From: Alteromonas sp. RKMC-009
GTDB lineage: Bacteria; Pseudomonadota; Gammaproteobacteria; Enterobacterales; Alteromonadaceae
Length of the DNA: 64,000 nt
Direction of reading: 5' to 3'
NCBI RefSeq assembly: GCF_003584565.2
Contig: NZ_CP031010.1
Coordinates: 2,852,001 to 2,916,000, forward strand
Positions 1-9,300 of the stretch are shown piece by piece. The translations under genes and the position numbers were made by a program. The notes under the pieces are model-generated. The model was not told where the DNA came from. It made no database searches and saw nothing but the letters and a program-made list of their open reading frames with translations. Every line of letters begins with the position of its first letter. Positions within the stretch are counted from its first letter, which is position 1.

Positions 1-655
1 TGAAATTAAACGGGCATTGCCAGTTGCCCTCTAAAAGTCTTCCGCTGTACTGCCTGGCTTCTGAATCTGTACCATGATTTTTAAGCATTGGATTAGGTTT
101 GCCATTGAATTCTGCATCTTTTTTCCGGATATGGTCCCTGAAAGCTTCGAACTTTCCTTCATCCCGAAGCTGTTCAAATTGCTGGTGCAGATTGAGAACA
201 ATCGCCGGCGAATGAAACCGGCGACTTTTTCGCTTGCTTGCCGGATTTAAACAAATGACAAAAAACGCTTTCCCTCCCAGGCTGTAACCAAAATCTGGTT
301 TTTCCGGGTTATAGCTCACGGAGTCGTCCCAACTGTGTAACGCGATATCGATATCATGCAGTTGCTGTAATTTATTCCACAACATTTTCTCGTATTCTCT
401 TTCACTGCAGTCGTCGGGTGTGTCGAAGGCGAGCACGAGGGATGAAAACATATGTTGCCGTATATCAAACTGCTCGATGAACCGGTAGATTTGATCAAGT
501 ATGTCGGGATTTTCCCGTTCATCGGTAAGAGAGGAATATAACCGGACGGTAATTTGCTTTTTGTTAAGAGCTGTTCTGGCTCCGGCACAAGGAAAACCCT
601 GTTGTAAGATGAAGTCTTTTACTGAGTGGCGGGCATCAACACTATCAATCAACAT
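1..655 (-). CDS. YqcI/YcgG family protein (GntA-like haem N-hydroxylase family), C-terminus cut off
   Basis: An open frame runs from an ATG at 655 to the left edge of the window with no stop, giving about 218 residues. Seen: the family's conserved C-terminal half, with NPASKRKSRR near residue 136, then VLNLHQQFEQLRDEG, the NPML motif near 188 and SEARQYSGR near 196. These are hallmarks of the YqcI/YcgG family, whose characterised member GntA is a haem-dependent N-hydroxylase of guanitoxin biosynthesis. A GGGAG ribosome site lies about ten bases before the ATG. It is transcribed away from the peptide/flavoprotein genes on its right. Family membership is fairly sure; the substrate is unknown, and nothing else from a guanitoxin pathway is visible. 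Confidence 0.82.
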   Translation of the reverse strand, partial: MLIDSVDARHSVKDFILQQGFPCAGARTALNKKQITVRLYSSLTDERENPDILDQIYRFIEQFDIRQHMFSSLVLAFDTPDDCSEREYEKMLWNKLQQLHDIDIALHSWDDSVSYNPEKPDFGYSLGGKAFFVICLNPASKRKSRRFHSPAIVLNLHQQFEQLRDEGKFEAFRDHIRKKDAEFNGKPNPMLKNHGTDSEARQYSGRLLEGNWQCPFNF

Positions 656-1035
656 TGCTGACTTCTCCCGCAACTCTTATCAGCCGGCTGAGTTTGAGAT
701 TTATCAGCCGGGTTGCAAAGGCAGAAATTACAAAAAAGTAAAAAATTTGTCTCTCGCTTCATAGCAAACCCTCATCCCGAATAGTTGCGAAGGGCCCTGC
801 AAATATTTAGCCGCTGAGGAAAAATGCAAAATAACAAATTATAATCAACCACTTAATGAATTAGTTCAGAATCATACAAAATGAGGTTGTAGAAAATTTT
901 TTCGCGGAACATGAATTTTTTTCAGTTTATTGCGGTTATCAATACAACCCAATTTTATTACAACTGAATAATAATCTTTTAAACACATATGAACGTAGAG
1001 GACAGGTTGGCTTAAAGAGAAAAAAGGATATTTAC
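656..1035. promoter_or_regulatory. Divergent intergenic region, AT-rich
   Basis: These 380 bases separate the minus-strand YqcI/YcgG gene from the plus-strand 76-aa gene and must hold both promoters. The half nearer the small gene (about 830-1035) is strongly AT-rich. I see no open frame with a convincing ribosome site and no clear operator. An 87-residue frame across 501-764 lies mostly inside the YqcI/YcgG gene and is a shadow. Confidence 0.45.
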
Positions 1036-1266
1036 ATGAAAAATGCGGATGTTATTCCTGCGACTTATGCTTTTCCGGGCTCTGCCGCAGAGCAAATTTT
1101 ACAAATAAAGCAGGAGAGGATCTGGATTGAGAGTTTTCGCACTTGCTCTGCATGCAATAGTGTAGGAGAAACACTGACGTTGTACCGGTTTCATGACGGT
1201 AGTCAGATCCTCCTCGATTCAGCTTTCCCCTTTCCCCGCCCGGTCTTGTCTGAACAGGGCGATTAA
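1036..1266 (+). CDS. 76-aa small protein of unknown function
   Basis: The start is supported by AAGGA ten bases before the ATG. I do not recognise the family. The N-terminal third is helical in character (SAAEQILQIKQER), followed by a TCSAC cysteine pair and a C-terminal strand-rich part ending in FPFPRPVL. There is no signal peptide and no membrane segment. A strong stem-loop follows immediately, so the gene can be transcribed alone at a higher level than the two genes after it. That layout (short gene, attenuator, enzymes) is seen for peptide precursors and small regulators, but either role is only inference. It may equally be a small folded domain. Confidence 0.6.
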   Translation: MKNADVIPATYAFPGSAAEQILQIKQERIWIESFRTCSACNSVGETLTLYRFHDGSQILLDSAFPFPRPVLSEQGD

Positions 1267-1273
1267 ATCTTAG

Positions 1274-1303
1274 ATGCGGAACCCTCAGTGGTTCCGCATT
1301 TCC
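1274..1303 (+). terminator. Stem-loop terminator/attenuator after the 76-aa gene
   Basis: A perfect ten-base stem, 1274-1283 with 1290-1299, has a six-base loop and is followed by a short pyrimidine run (TTTCCCT). It lies between the stop of the small gene and the 186-aa gene, so it would stop or reduce read-through. Confidence 0.7.
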
Positions 1304-1458
1304 CTGCAATGATTACAGTACTTACCGCAAATTTTCCATTTCACATTTTATAGCCTGTACGGTTAATTAATAAAAAACCCCGATATTTCAAAAGCTTTTC
1401 TAGTGGTACGCATATTGCTGATTGCTCACACAAGCAATTCAGGATCAGGACTACACCC

Positions 1459-2019
1459 ATGTTAAAAATTACAGCGATATATACAGAACAAGCATTGCAG
1501 GGAGAAGTTGATCAATCCGGTCTGTACGGCTCTTTGCAAGCATTCTTGAACGCATTTCCCGGAGGGACTGCTGTTATAGTGACAAATGCTGAATCGGGCA
1601 AAATACAGGACAAACTGGCAAACCAACATTGGTGTAAAGACAGATGTTTTATTGTGCCTTATGCGGGTAAATGCCCGGCCCTGGCATTCTGTCATGGCCT
1701 TGCTTATTGTTCTGAAGGCTATTTCACCATCCCCCAACTTTCTGCTTCTGACTTTACTTATTCAGTACACAATATCGCTGATGCATCTGGCCATTCACCT
1801 GTCATCACTCTGACCACCAGCGGACAGTCAAATCATAAACTCAGCACCCGGGAGTTTCTTTCTGGTCCTCTGGCATTCAGTTCTGCATTGCTGGCCAGTT
1901 ATCCTATTCGACGGGCAACTCCGGAAGGACTTGAAAAATGGCTCAGCACCATTATTGAAAATGAGCCCGTAGTGGATGCCTGCCAGATGTCAGAAGCTCA
2001 GTCTTTAAAGGTTGCGTAG
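1459..2019 (+). CDS. Hypothetical protein (186 aa), first gene of a pair with the flavoprotein
   Basis: A soluble protein of 186 residues with no signal peptide or membrane segment. I do not recognise its family. It contains three cysteines within about 30 residues around position 70 (RCFIVPY, GKCPALAFCHG, AYCSEG). It also has a SVHN tetrapeptide near residue 100 that resembles a short motif of beta-ketoacyl-synthase-like proteins. That likeness is too short to call, and no catalytic Cys/His set can be placed. The stop lies 35 bases before the FAD/NAD(P)-binding gene, so the two are probably one operon. A purine-rich AGGA site precedes the start. Confidence 0.6.
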   Translation: MLKITAIYTEQALQGEVDQSGLYGSLQAFLNAFPGGTAVIVTNAESGKIQDKLANQHWCKDRCFIVPYAGKCPALAFCHGLAYCSEGYFTIPQLSASDFTYSVHNIADASGHSPVITLTTSGQSNHKLSTREFLSGPLAFSSALLASYPIRRATPEGLEKWLSTIIENEPVVDACQMSEAQSLKVA

Positions 2020-2054
2020 ACTTAACCGATAGATGGAACACAGGTGATGCCGGG

Positions 2055-3560
2055 ATGAGTAGCCATATTAAAAAATTAGGTATAGTCGGAGCAGGACCTG
2101 CAACAGTATATTTGTTGCATTATTTGAGTTCCCTGAATGAACGGTATTCTATTACCATACTGGAGCACCAGCCTGATGCAGGGCGCGGCCTGCCCTATTG
2201 TCAGGCAAACTCACCCTACTCTCTGCTTTCAAATTTGTTGCCGGATGAAATACCCCCTACTGTTAAAAGCTTCCGGGAATGGTGTTCGGGTAATAGCATC
2301 GCTTTAAAAGATGAGCCGGTTCCCCGCTATCTTATCGGACAATTCCTGCATTGGAGTCTTACCTGTCTGATAAACAAAAGACCCGGTGTTACGCTTATCA
2401 ATTCATGCCGTGTCAAATCAGTGAATCTCAATAATTGCGGCACCTTCACGGTTTTCACAGAGACTTTTGAGCAATTCGAGTTTGATGATTTAGTGCTCAA
2501 TACTGGTCATGGAATTACACCCACGGGATCTGACGTGCAGTTTGCTTACCCTCTCAATGAATTGAAAATAAAAGAAGCTGTCAAATACGTAAACTTAATT
2601 GGTAGTTCTATGACGGCCATTGATTGCGCATTATTTCTAGCTCAAAAGTATGGCTCTTTTCAGTGTGAATCAGATAAGTGGCTTTATATACCTTCGAAGC
2701 CAGTCGAAATAAAAATGCATTCTACGTCAGGACTGTTTCCCTTACCTTTTTTCCGTAGCCGGGATCTCCAGCCAGAAATAAAAAAACTGATCGAAGCCAG
2801 TGACTTGAGCGGAACTTCCAGACGTTCACTGGACCGGTTATACCGGACTGTTCTGCTGCGATTGCTGAAAAAATATGCTCCTCGTATCTATCACCAAAGC
2901 AATACAAGAAATTTTCGGGAGTTTATACAAAAATGGCAAAGTTCTGTATTTCATCAGCGTGCTGATACTTCTTTAAAACTTGGTATGTTCATGAACAACA
3001 GATGTGAAGAGTTCTCTGTAGTGCTGGCGATATTCGAAGTATTTTTTGACAGTCTATGTGACTTGAAAATCACTTTTACTCCGGAAGACCAGACATTTAT
3101 TTCAAGCGTTTGTATTCCGTTTCTGGCAAAAAATAATGGCGCTTTGCCTTCCACTTCAGCAAATAAAATTCTGGCGCTGATGGAATCCGGCACTCTCTCT
3201 ATTAAACGGGTTCAAAAAACGTCGTCTGAGCCGCAGTTACCGGGAATTGATGGCACCACAGTGACCATCGATTGCAGGGCTGCAGGCAGAACACAAAGGG
3301 ATCCCTTGATACAAAACCTGGCTGGTAATGGCCTCGTCAGGTTAACCGGACAAACAAACTCCCGGAGTATAAAACGGATAGAAACAGATAATGAATATCG
3401 CGCCTACATATCGCCAGGGACTCAGGCCACTATATATGTCAGCTCTGCTCCACTACTTCGTGCGACATCAAATACGTTGCCGGGAATGTCAGTAACCGCA
3501 AACATAGCAAAGTCTATCGCAGATTCCTTAGCTGGCGCCCATCAAAAGGAGTGCGCCTGA
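2055..3560 (+). CDS. FAD/NAD(P)-binding oxidoreductase (NAD_binding_9-like)
   Basis: A 501-residue flavoprotein. Seen: an N-terminal dinucleotide-binding loop GAGPA at residues 12-16 after a hydrophobic strand, GRGLPYC near 44, a conserved NTGHG segment near 155, and a second Rossmann loop GSSMTA near 183. This arrangement fits the FAD-NAD(P)-binding family whose members are often N- or C-hydroxylases or amine oxidoreductases in accessory clusters. It follows the 186-aa gene by 35 bases. The next gene converges from the other strand with no obvious hairpin between. The substrate cannot be deduced. The divergent YqcI/YcgG gene, a family with a known N-hydroxylase, makes oxidation of a nitrogen-containing small molecule a reasonable guess. 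Confidence 0.78.
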   Translation: MSSHIKKLGIVGAGPATVYLLHYLSSLNERYSITILEHQPDAGRGLPYCQANSPYSLLSNLLPDEIPPTVKSFREWCSGNSIALKDEPVPRYLIGQFLHWSLTCLINKRPGVTLINSCRVKSVNLNNCGTFTVFTETFEQFEFDDLVLNTGHGITPTGSDVQFAYPLNELKIKEAVKYVNLIGSSMTAIDCALFLAQKYGSFQCESDKWLYIPSKPVEIKMHSTSGLFPLPFFRSRDLQPEIKKLIEASDLSGTSRRSLDRLYRTVLLRLLKKYAPRIYHQSNTRNFREFIQKWQSSVFHQRADTSLKLGMFMNNRCEEFSVVLAIFEVFFDSLCDLKITFTPEDQTFISSVCIPFLAKNNGALPSTSANKILALMESGTLSIKRVQKTSSEPQLPGIDGTTVTIDCRAAGRTQRDPLIQNLAGNGLVRLTGQTNSRSIKRIETDNEYRAYISPGTQATIYVSSAPLLRATSNTLPGMSVTANIAKSIADSLAGAHQKECA

Positions 3561-3646
3561 TTAATCAGACGAACTGATGCGCAGCCATACCTGCCGGTAC
3601 AACACCGACAGTCTTTAGAACTGTGAAACACGTGCGACAAAAAATG

Positions 3647-4015
3647 TTAACACTGCTCTTCATTGTATACACACACATACACTTTTTTATAAGTTTCTAT
3701 CGTCCGCCACGTACCACGGTAACCGTCTTCCATGAAGAATGTATCGCCGGCACTGTATCGCTTCGGTTCACAACCGTCTTCAGTGAGTTCGATTTCACCT
3801 TCAATCATGTAGCAAAACTCAAGCATGCCATTTTTTGCCGAACGGTTAACACCGGGTTCGCCGGACATCACACCAATTTTCACTTTTTTAGAAGCCGACA
3901 AATAAGGCGCCCACAATTGTAAAAGCGGATTACCTTCCAAAAGGATGTCAGGATTTACAAAACGCTCTTCCGGTTTTTCCGCAGGGGACTGCTCAACGGT
4001 ATTCAGTAAAGTCAT
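3647..4015 (-). CDS. Cupin-domain protein (Cupin_3 type)
   Basis: A 122-residue single-domain cupin. I chose the ATG at 4015 because a GGAATC site lies before it; the open frame extends 22 codons further without support. Seen: the second cupin strand set GMLEFCYMIEGEIEL, then SAGDTFFMEDGYRGTW, which matches the short cupins related to ureidoglycine aminohydrolase and ethanolamine-utilisation proteins. The first motif lacks the usual paired histidines, so metal binding is uncertain. It is divergent from the BCCT transporter across 274 bases, which suggests a shared regulatory region and perhaps a role in using the imported compound. Confidence 0.8.
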   Translation of the reverse strand: MTLLNTVEQSPAEKPEERFVNPDILLEGNPLLQLWAPYLSASKKVKIGVMSGEPGVNRSAKNGMLEFCYMIEGEIELTEDGCEPKRYSAGDTFFMEDGYRGTWRTIETYKKVYVCVYNEEQC

Positions 4016-4289
4016 AATGATTCCATATAAATTCTTGGCAGAAATTCTATCCCGGCTCTTCCCGCAGATTAGGCTCTTCACTTCCGGTGTGAAGGCATAA
4101 AATAGCTAAATCCGCGGTCAAATCTGCTTATTTCGCTGAAAACCCTGAAGGCATTCACACGCTTTGACGAAACAGGTGAAACCGGCAATGTTATCGGGAG
4201 GTGAACTAATCCTTACCCGGCACTGTACCCATCATCTGAAGGCTGTCTTTAAAGGCACGAAGATGCACTGTCATTGTTAAGGATAAGAT

Positions 4290-6320
4290 ATGAAAGAAAA
4301 GGCGACCCGCTCCACCATACTCATTCCGGTATTCTTGCCGGCTGTTACCATTATCTTATTGCTGGTCGCCGGCACCATCAGTAATCCGGAATTAGCCGGA
4401 GAAGCTTTTGACAGCACGTTAGCGTGGATCACCAAAACCTTTGGTTGGTTTTACATGCTGTCAGTCGCACTGTTTCTTATGTTCATTGTGGCGGTAGCTG
4501 CCTCGGGTTGGGGAAACATTAAACTCGGGCCGGATCACGCCGAACCGCAATACAGTTTTCCTGAATGGTTTGCCATGCTGTTTTCAGCCGGGTATGGCGT
4601 TGCCCTTCTCTACTTCGGCGTTGCTGAGCCGGTGTTGCATTATGCCTCGCCACCGGCCGGCGCACCGGAAACCATTGATGCCGCTAAACAGGCGATGCAA
4701 ATTGCTTTCTTTCACTGGGGATTTCATATCTGGGCCATTTACGGCCTTGTAGGCCTGGTGCTGGCTTATTTCGCATTTCGTCACGGGTTGCCCTTGTCTA
4801 TCCGCTCGGCCCTGTACCCGCTTATCGGCGATAAAATTTATGGTCCCCTCGGACATGCCGTAGACATTTTCGCGATTCTGGGCACGCTATTCGGTATTGC
4901 CACCACCCTTGGCCTTTCAGTAACGCAAATTAATGCCGGGCTGAACTATCTGTCATCCGACATTCCCATCAATACCACCGTGCAGATCATTACCATTGCA
5001 ATGATTACACTGGCAGCAACGGTATCGGTAGTTGCCGGGATGGACAAAGGTGTGAAGCGCTTATCAATATTGAACATGGTTCTGGCGGTCTCTCTCATGA
5101 GTTTTGTTTTTGTGCTTGGCGAGACGGTTCATATCCTCGAGTCTTATTTACAAAATACCGGCAGTTACCTGAACGGCATTGTGGCCCGGACATTTAATAT
5201 TCAGGCGTACAGCCGCAGTGACTGGATTGGCAACTGGACCTTGTTTATCTTCGGCTGGACGATTGCCTGGGCGCCTTTTGTGGGCATGTTTATCGCCAAA
5301 ATTAGCCGTGGCCGTACTATCCGTCAGTTTGTTGTCGGTGTAATGCTTGTACCTACCCTGTTTACCTTTTTGTGGTTTTCGGTATTCGGTGATACAGCAC
5401 TCAACGCCATTATGAACGAGGGGGTCACCAGCCTTATTTCGGAAGTACAGGCAAACCACGCCATCGCATTGTTCAAGCTGTACGATCAGTTACCGCTATC
5501 GTCATTACTATCGGCGCTCACTGTGGTGCTCATCATTACCTTTTTTGTCACCTCATCAGATTCAGGTTCGCTGGTTATTGATTCGCTGGCTTCCGGCGGC
5601 AACCCTCACAGTCCGGTGTGGCAACGTGTATTCTGGGCCTTCCTGGAAGGGACTGTGGCAGCAGTACTATTGTTGGCCGGCGGTCTGAGTGCTCTGCAAA
5701 CCATGACCATTGCCAGTGCACTGCCTTTTGCTGTGATCATGCTGCTGGCAGCAACCGGCCTGTGGCGGGCGCTGGTTATCGAGGGCTACAGAAATAACAG
5801 TCTTCAGGCGCATACGCTGAACAAAAATAACCGTAGCGGTTCCCAGTGGCAACGCCGCCTGGCGTCTATGGTGGATTATCCTGATAAACAAACCGTGCAT
5901 GAATTTATTAAGGATACTGTCGTGCTTGCCATGAATGATGTCCGTGATGAGCTTAAATCGAAGGATTGGCATGCCGGTGTAACGTTTGACGAGGAATTAA
6001 GCCGTGCGTGGTTAACGGTTGAACGTCACGACCACATGGATTTTGTGTACGATATTCGTATGACAGAACATCTGGTACCGGGCTTCAGTTACGCTGAGCT
6101 CAAGCCCGAAGAAGATGAGTCGGAAAAATATTACCGTGCGGAGGTATTTTTACGCCGTGGTGGCTTGTCTTACGATATTTACGGGTACGCAAAAGACAAC
6201 ATCGTTAAAGATATCCTTGACCAGTTTGAAAACTATCTGCACTTTCTGGACAACAGCCCGGGTGAATTGCCCTGGAACATGGATGATCATGACGATATGT
6301 TGAAAAAGCCTGAGCAGTAA
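4290..6320 (+). CDS. BCCT-family transporter with long C-terminal cytoplasmic domain (BetT-like)
   Basis: This 676-residue inner-membrane protein imports a quaternary ammonium or related solute by ion symport. Residues 1-500 contain about twelve hydrophobic helices; residues 515-676 form a hydrophilic tail of the size found in E. coli BetT (about 677 residues). Seen: the aromatic binding segment FIFGWTIAWAPFVGMF and ISRGRTIRQFVVG, both typical of the family. The glycine-rich helix reads AGYGVALLYFGVAEP. As recalled, sodium-coupled betaine carriers have GMGIG here and proton-coupled choline carriers GIGID; this protein matches neither, so its substrate and coupling ion are open. The start follows TTAAGGATAAGAT. 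Confidence 0.9.
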   Translation: MKEKATRSTILIPVFLPAVTIILLLVAGTISNPELAGEAFDSTLAWITKTFGWFYMLSVALFLMFIVAVAASGWGNIKLGPDHAEPQYSFPEWFAMLFSAGYGVALLYFGVAEPVLHYASPPAGAPETIDAAKQAMQIAFFHWGFHIWAIYGLVGLVLAYFAFRHGLPLSIRSALYPLIGDKIYGPLGHAVDIFAILGTLFGIATTLGLSVTQINAGLNYLSSDIPINTTVQIITIAMITLAATVSVVAGMDKGVKRLSILNMVLAVSLMSFVFVLGETVHILESYLQNTGSYLNGIVARTFNIQAYSRSDWIGNWTLFIFGWTIAWAPFVGMFIAKISRGRTIRQFVVGVMLVPTLFTFLWFSVFGDTALNAIMNEGVTSLISEVQANHAIALFKLYDQLPLSSLLSALTVVLIITFFVTSSDSGSLVIDSLASGGNPHSPVWQRVFWAFLEGTVAAVLLLAGGLSALQTMTIASALPFAVIMLLAATGLWRALVIEGYRNNSLQAHTLNKNNRSGSQWQRRLASMVDYPDKQTVHEFIKDTVVLAMNDVRDELKSKDWHAGVTFDEELSRAWLTVERHDHMDFVYDIRMTEHLVPGFSYAELKPEEDESEKYYRAEVFLRRGGLSYDIYGYAKDNIVKDILDQFENYLHFLDNSPGELPWNMDDHDDMLKKPEQ

Positions 6321-6346
6321 AAAGAACGAGAAACTGCTGCTTTGAA

Positions 6347-6379
6347 AAACACCGGTCTGCACTTTGCACACCGGTGTTT
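6347..6379. terminator. Bidirectional terminator between BCCT and RND genes
   Basis: Perfect ten-base arms AAACACCGGT at 6347-6356 and ACCGGTGTTT at 6370-6379 enclose a 13-base loop that can pair further. The flanks are A/T-rich on both sides, and the element sits between two converging genes. Confidence 0.8.
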
Positions 6380-6396
6380 GTATTTACCTGTCAGCG

Positions 6397-9300
6397 TCAG
6401 GATTCAGCTTTATTCTCACGGATAAACCAGGGATAGAAAACAGGCAGAACCACCAGCGTTAACAATGTGCTGGTGATGAGACCACCAACAATCACTGAAG
6501 CCAGCGGTTTCTGAATTTCAGCGCCAATACCGTTTGACAGCAGCATGGGCACCAGACCCAGCGCCGATGTTGCTGCCGTCATCAGAACCGGTCGCAATCT
6601 GGAAGCTGCACCGGCCAGTACACTTTGGTTGAGATCTGTACCGCTCTGCCTGCGCTGATTGATACTCTCCACCATGACCACACCATTAAGCACTGCAACC
6701 CCGAACAAGGTGATAAAGCCAACTGAACTGGGCACAGACAAATAATGCCCGCTGACAAACAATGACAGCACGCCACCCACAGCCGCCAGCGGCACGTTCA
6801 GCATAATAAGCAACACCTGATCCACACGCTTAAACGCAAAGAACAGTAACAGCGCAATGAGTACCAGTGACAACGGCACCACCACCGACAAACGCTGCAT
6901 GGCCCGTTGCTGGTTTTCAAACTGACCACCAATCTGCACGGTGTATCCGGCGGGTAACATCACTTTGCTGTCGATCTGCTGGCTGATATCAGCAACCACG
7001 CTGCCCATGTCACGGCCTTCCACGTTGGCCTGAATAACCACCCGCCGCTGAACATCATCCCGGCGGATTTGAGGCGGGCCTGATTCAATTTCGATACTTG
7101 CCACATCTTTCAGGCGCACCCTCGCCCCCTGAGCGGATAACAGACGTAATTCCTCCAGAGCGGGAATGTTGTCACGATAAGGGCCGGCGAACCGCACCAT
7201 AATATCGTAACGTTCGTTACCGTTAATGATCTGACCGGCTTCCTGACCGCCAAGTCCCTGCTGTACCAGCCCCATCACATCAGCCACATTCAGACCGTAC
7301 TGGCTGAGCGCCCGCCTGTCGGGACGGATAACCAGCTGGGCTTCACCGGATATTTGTTCAAGGGCTACATCCCGTGTTCCGGCAACCTGCGCAACCACAT
7401 CGTTGATTTGTTGCCCGTAGCTGGCCAGTTCTGCAAGATCCGGCCCGAACAACTTAATAGCAAGCTGCGCTTTAACGCCGGATAACAGTTCGTCCACACG
7501 GGTGGCAATGGGTTGAGAAAAGTTAAAGAGTAAGCCCGGATGAATTTCCAGCTTTTCTTCCATGTGTTTTTGCAGGCCGGTACGGGTATCCGCTGTTGTC
7601 CAGGACGATTGGGGCGTCAAGCCGATATAGATTTCAATATTGTTTACCGGCTCAGGGTCACCACCAATTTCAGCCCGGCCTATCTTACTCACCGCATAGG
7701 TGACTTCCGGAAACTCCAGCAATAAGGCTTCCAGTTTCGGGGCCACGTCCAGTGCGGTTTGCAAGCTGGCAGACGGCGCCAGCGTCACCCGCAGATTAAT
7801 TGTCCCCTCTTCCAGCTCCGGTGCGAATTCGGTGCCCAGGCGTGGAATAATGAACGCAGTGATCACCAACAAGCCCGCCATACCGGCAACGAGCAGTTTC
7901 CGTCGATGCATTGCTTTTTCAAGCAATGCTTTGTAGCGCAATTCCAGACTGTTCAGGATCCGGTTTTCCCGCACACGTACGGGTCTGAACGACAACACGT
8001 ACGTCGCCAGAACGGGTACAAAAATCAGTGCCACAATGACCGCGCAAATCAGTGCCAGCATAATGGCTACGGCCATGGGCTGGAACAACTTGGCTTCCAC
8101 CCCTTCAAAGCTGAATAATGGGGTAAACACCACCAGAATGATGAGTGTAGCGAAGAATACAGGCCGCGCGACTTCTTTGGTGGCCATAACCACTGAATCC
8201 GCCATGGATTTTCCGGGCTGTTCACGCAGCCGTTGATAAAGGTTTTCAACTACCACCACCGAACCGTCTACCAGCATACCGATGGCCACGGCAATACCGC
8301 CGAGGGACATTAAGTTTGCCGAAATGCCCAGCAAACTCAGCACACTGAGTGCGAAAGCAATGGAAACCGGAATCGACAGCAATACCAGGAAAGTAGCGCG
8401 GGCGCTGAGCAGGAATAAGGCCAAAACCACAACAATGAAGCAGAATGCCAGAATTAATGCCTGAACCACCGTGCCGACCGCCTGATGGATAAGATCAGCC
8501 TGATCGTAATAAGGCTCAAAGGTGACACCTTCCGGCAGGGCCTTTTCGATGACGGGCAACCGCGCATTAATTGCATTGATTGTCGCGTTAGTGTTGGCCC
8601 CCATTCTTTTCAGCACAACGCCTGAAACCACTTCACCACGATTAATGATCCGGCCGTTGTCGTCTTTGACTGACATGGTTACCGCACCCTGACGGATCTC
8701 GGCGCCCATTTCGACATTTGCCACATCACCTACGGTGACCAGCGCCTGCCCCTCGTTTTTAAGCGGGATCTGGCGCATGGCGGCCAGTGCGTCTTCGCCA
8801 CTACCCAGCCAGCCGGTCCCTCTGATAACAAGCTGTTCCGGGCCACGGTCCAGATACCAGCCGCCGGCGTTATTGTTATTTTTCTCCAGTGCGCTAATCA
8901 CGTCCTGTTGAGTAAGGTTGTAAGACAACAGCCGGTTTGGATACACGTTTACCTGGTACTGCCTCACCTCACCGCCGAAAGACAACACATCAGTGATCCC
9001 GTCAACGGGCATCAGCAACAGTTTCAGCAAGTAGTCGTTCAAACTGCGCAGTGCTTTACTGTCATAACCGGAGCCCGGTTCTGCAATCAGCAAATACTGA
9101 TAGACCTGCCCTAACCCGGACGTATTCGGGCCGATAACCGGTTCTCCCACACCTTCAGGGATCATTTGTGCCGCCAGTTGCAGGCGTTCAAAAACCAGTT
9201 GTCTGGCAAAATAAATATCGGTGCCTTCCTTAAACACCACCGTAATACCGGACAAACCGGTTTTAGAAATGGACCGCACCTCTTCCACATCGGGCAACGC

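Noticed and set aside
501..764. Plus-strand 87-residue open frame
   Set aside because: It overlaps the YqcI/YcgG gene on the other strand and has no ribosome site or recognisable sequence.
1462..1737. Minus-strand frame over the 186-aa gene
   Set aside because: Shadow of the plus-strand gene, with lower coding character and no ribosome site.
1459..2019. Beta-ketoacyl-synthase relationship of the 186-aa protein
   Set aside because: Only a four-residue SVHN match; the catalytic Cys/His set is missing.
3623..3922. 99-residue plus-strand frame
   Set aside because: Antisense to the cupin gene, which has clear family motifs.
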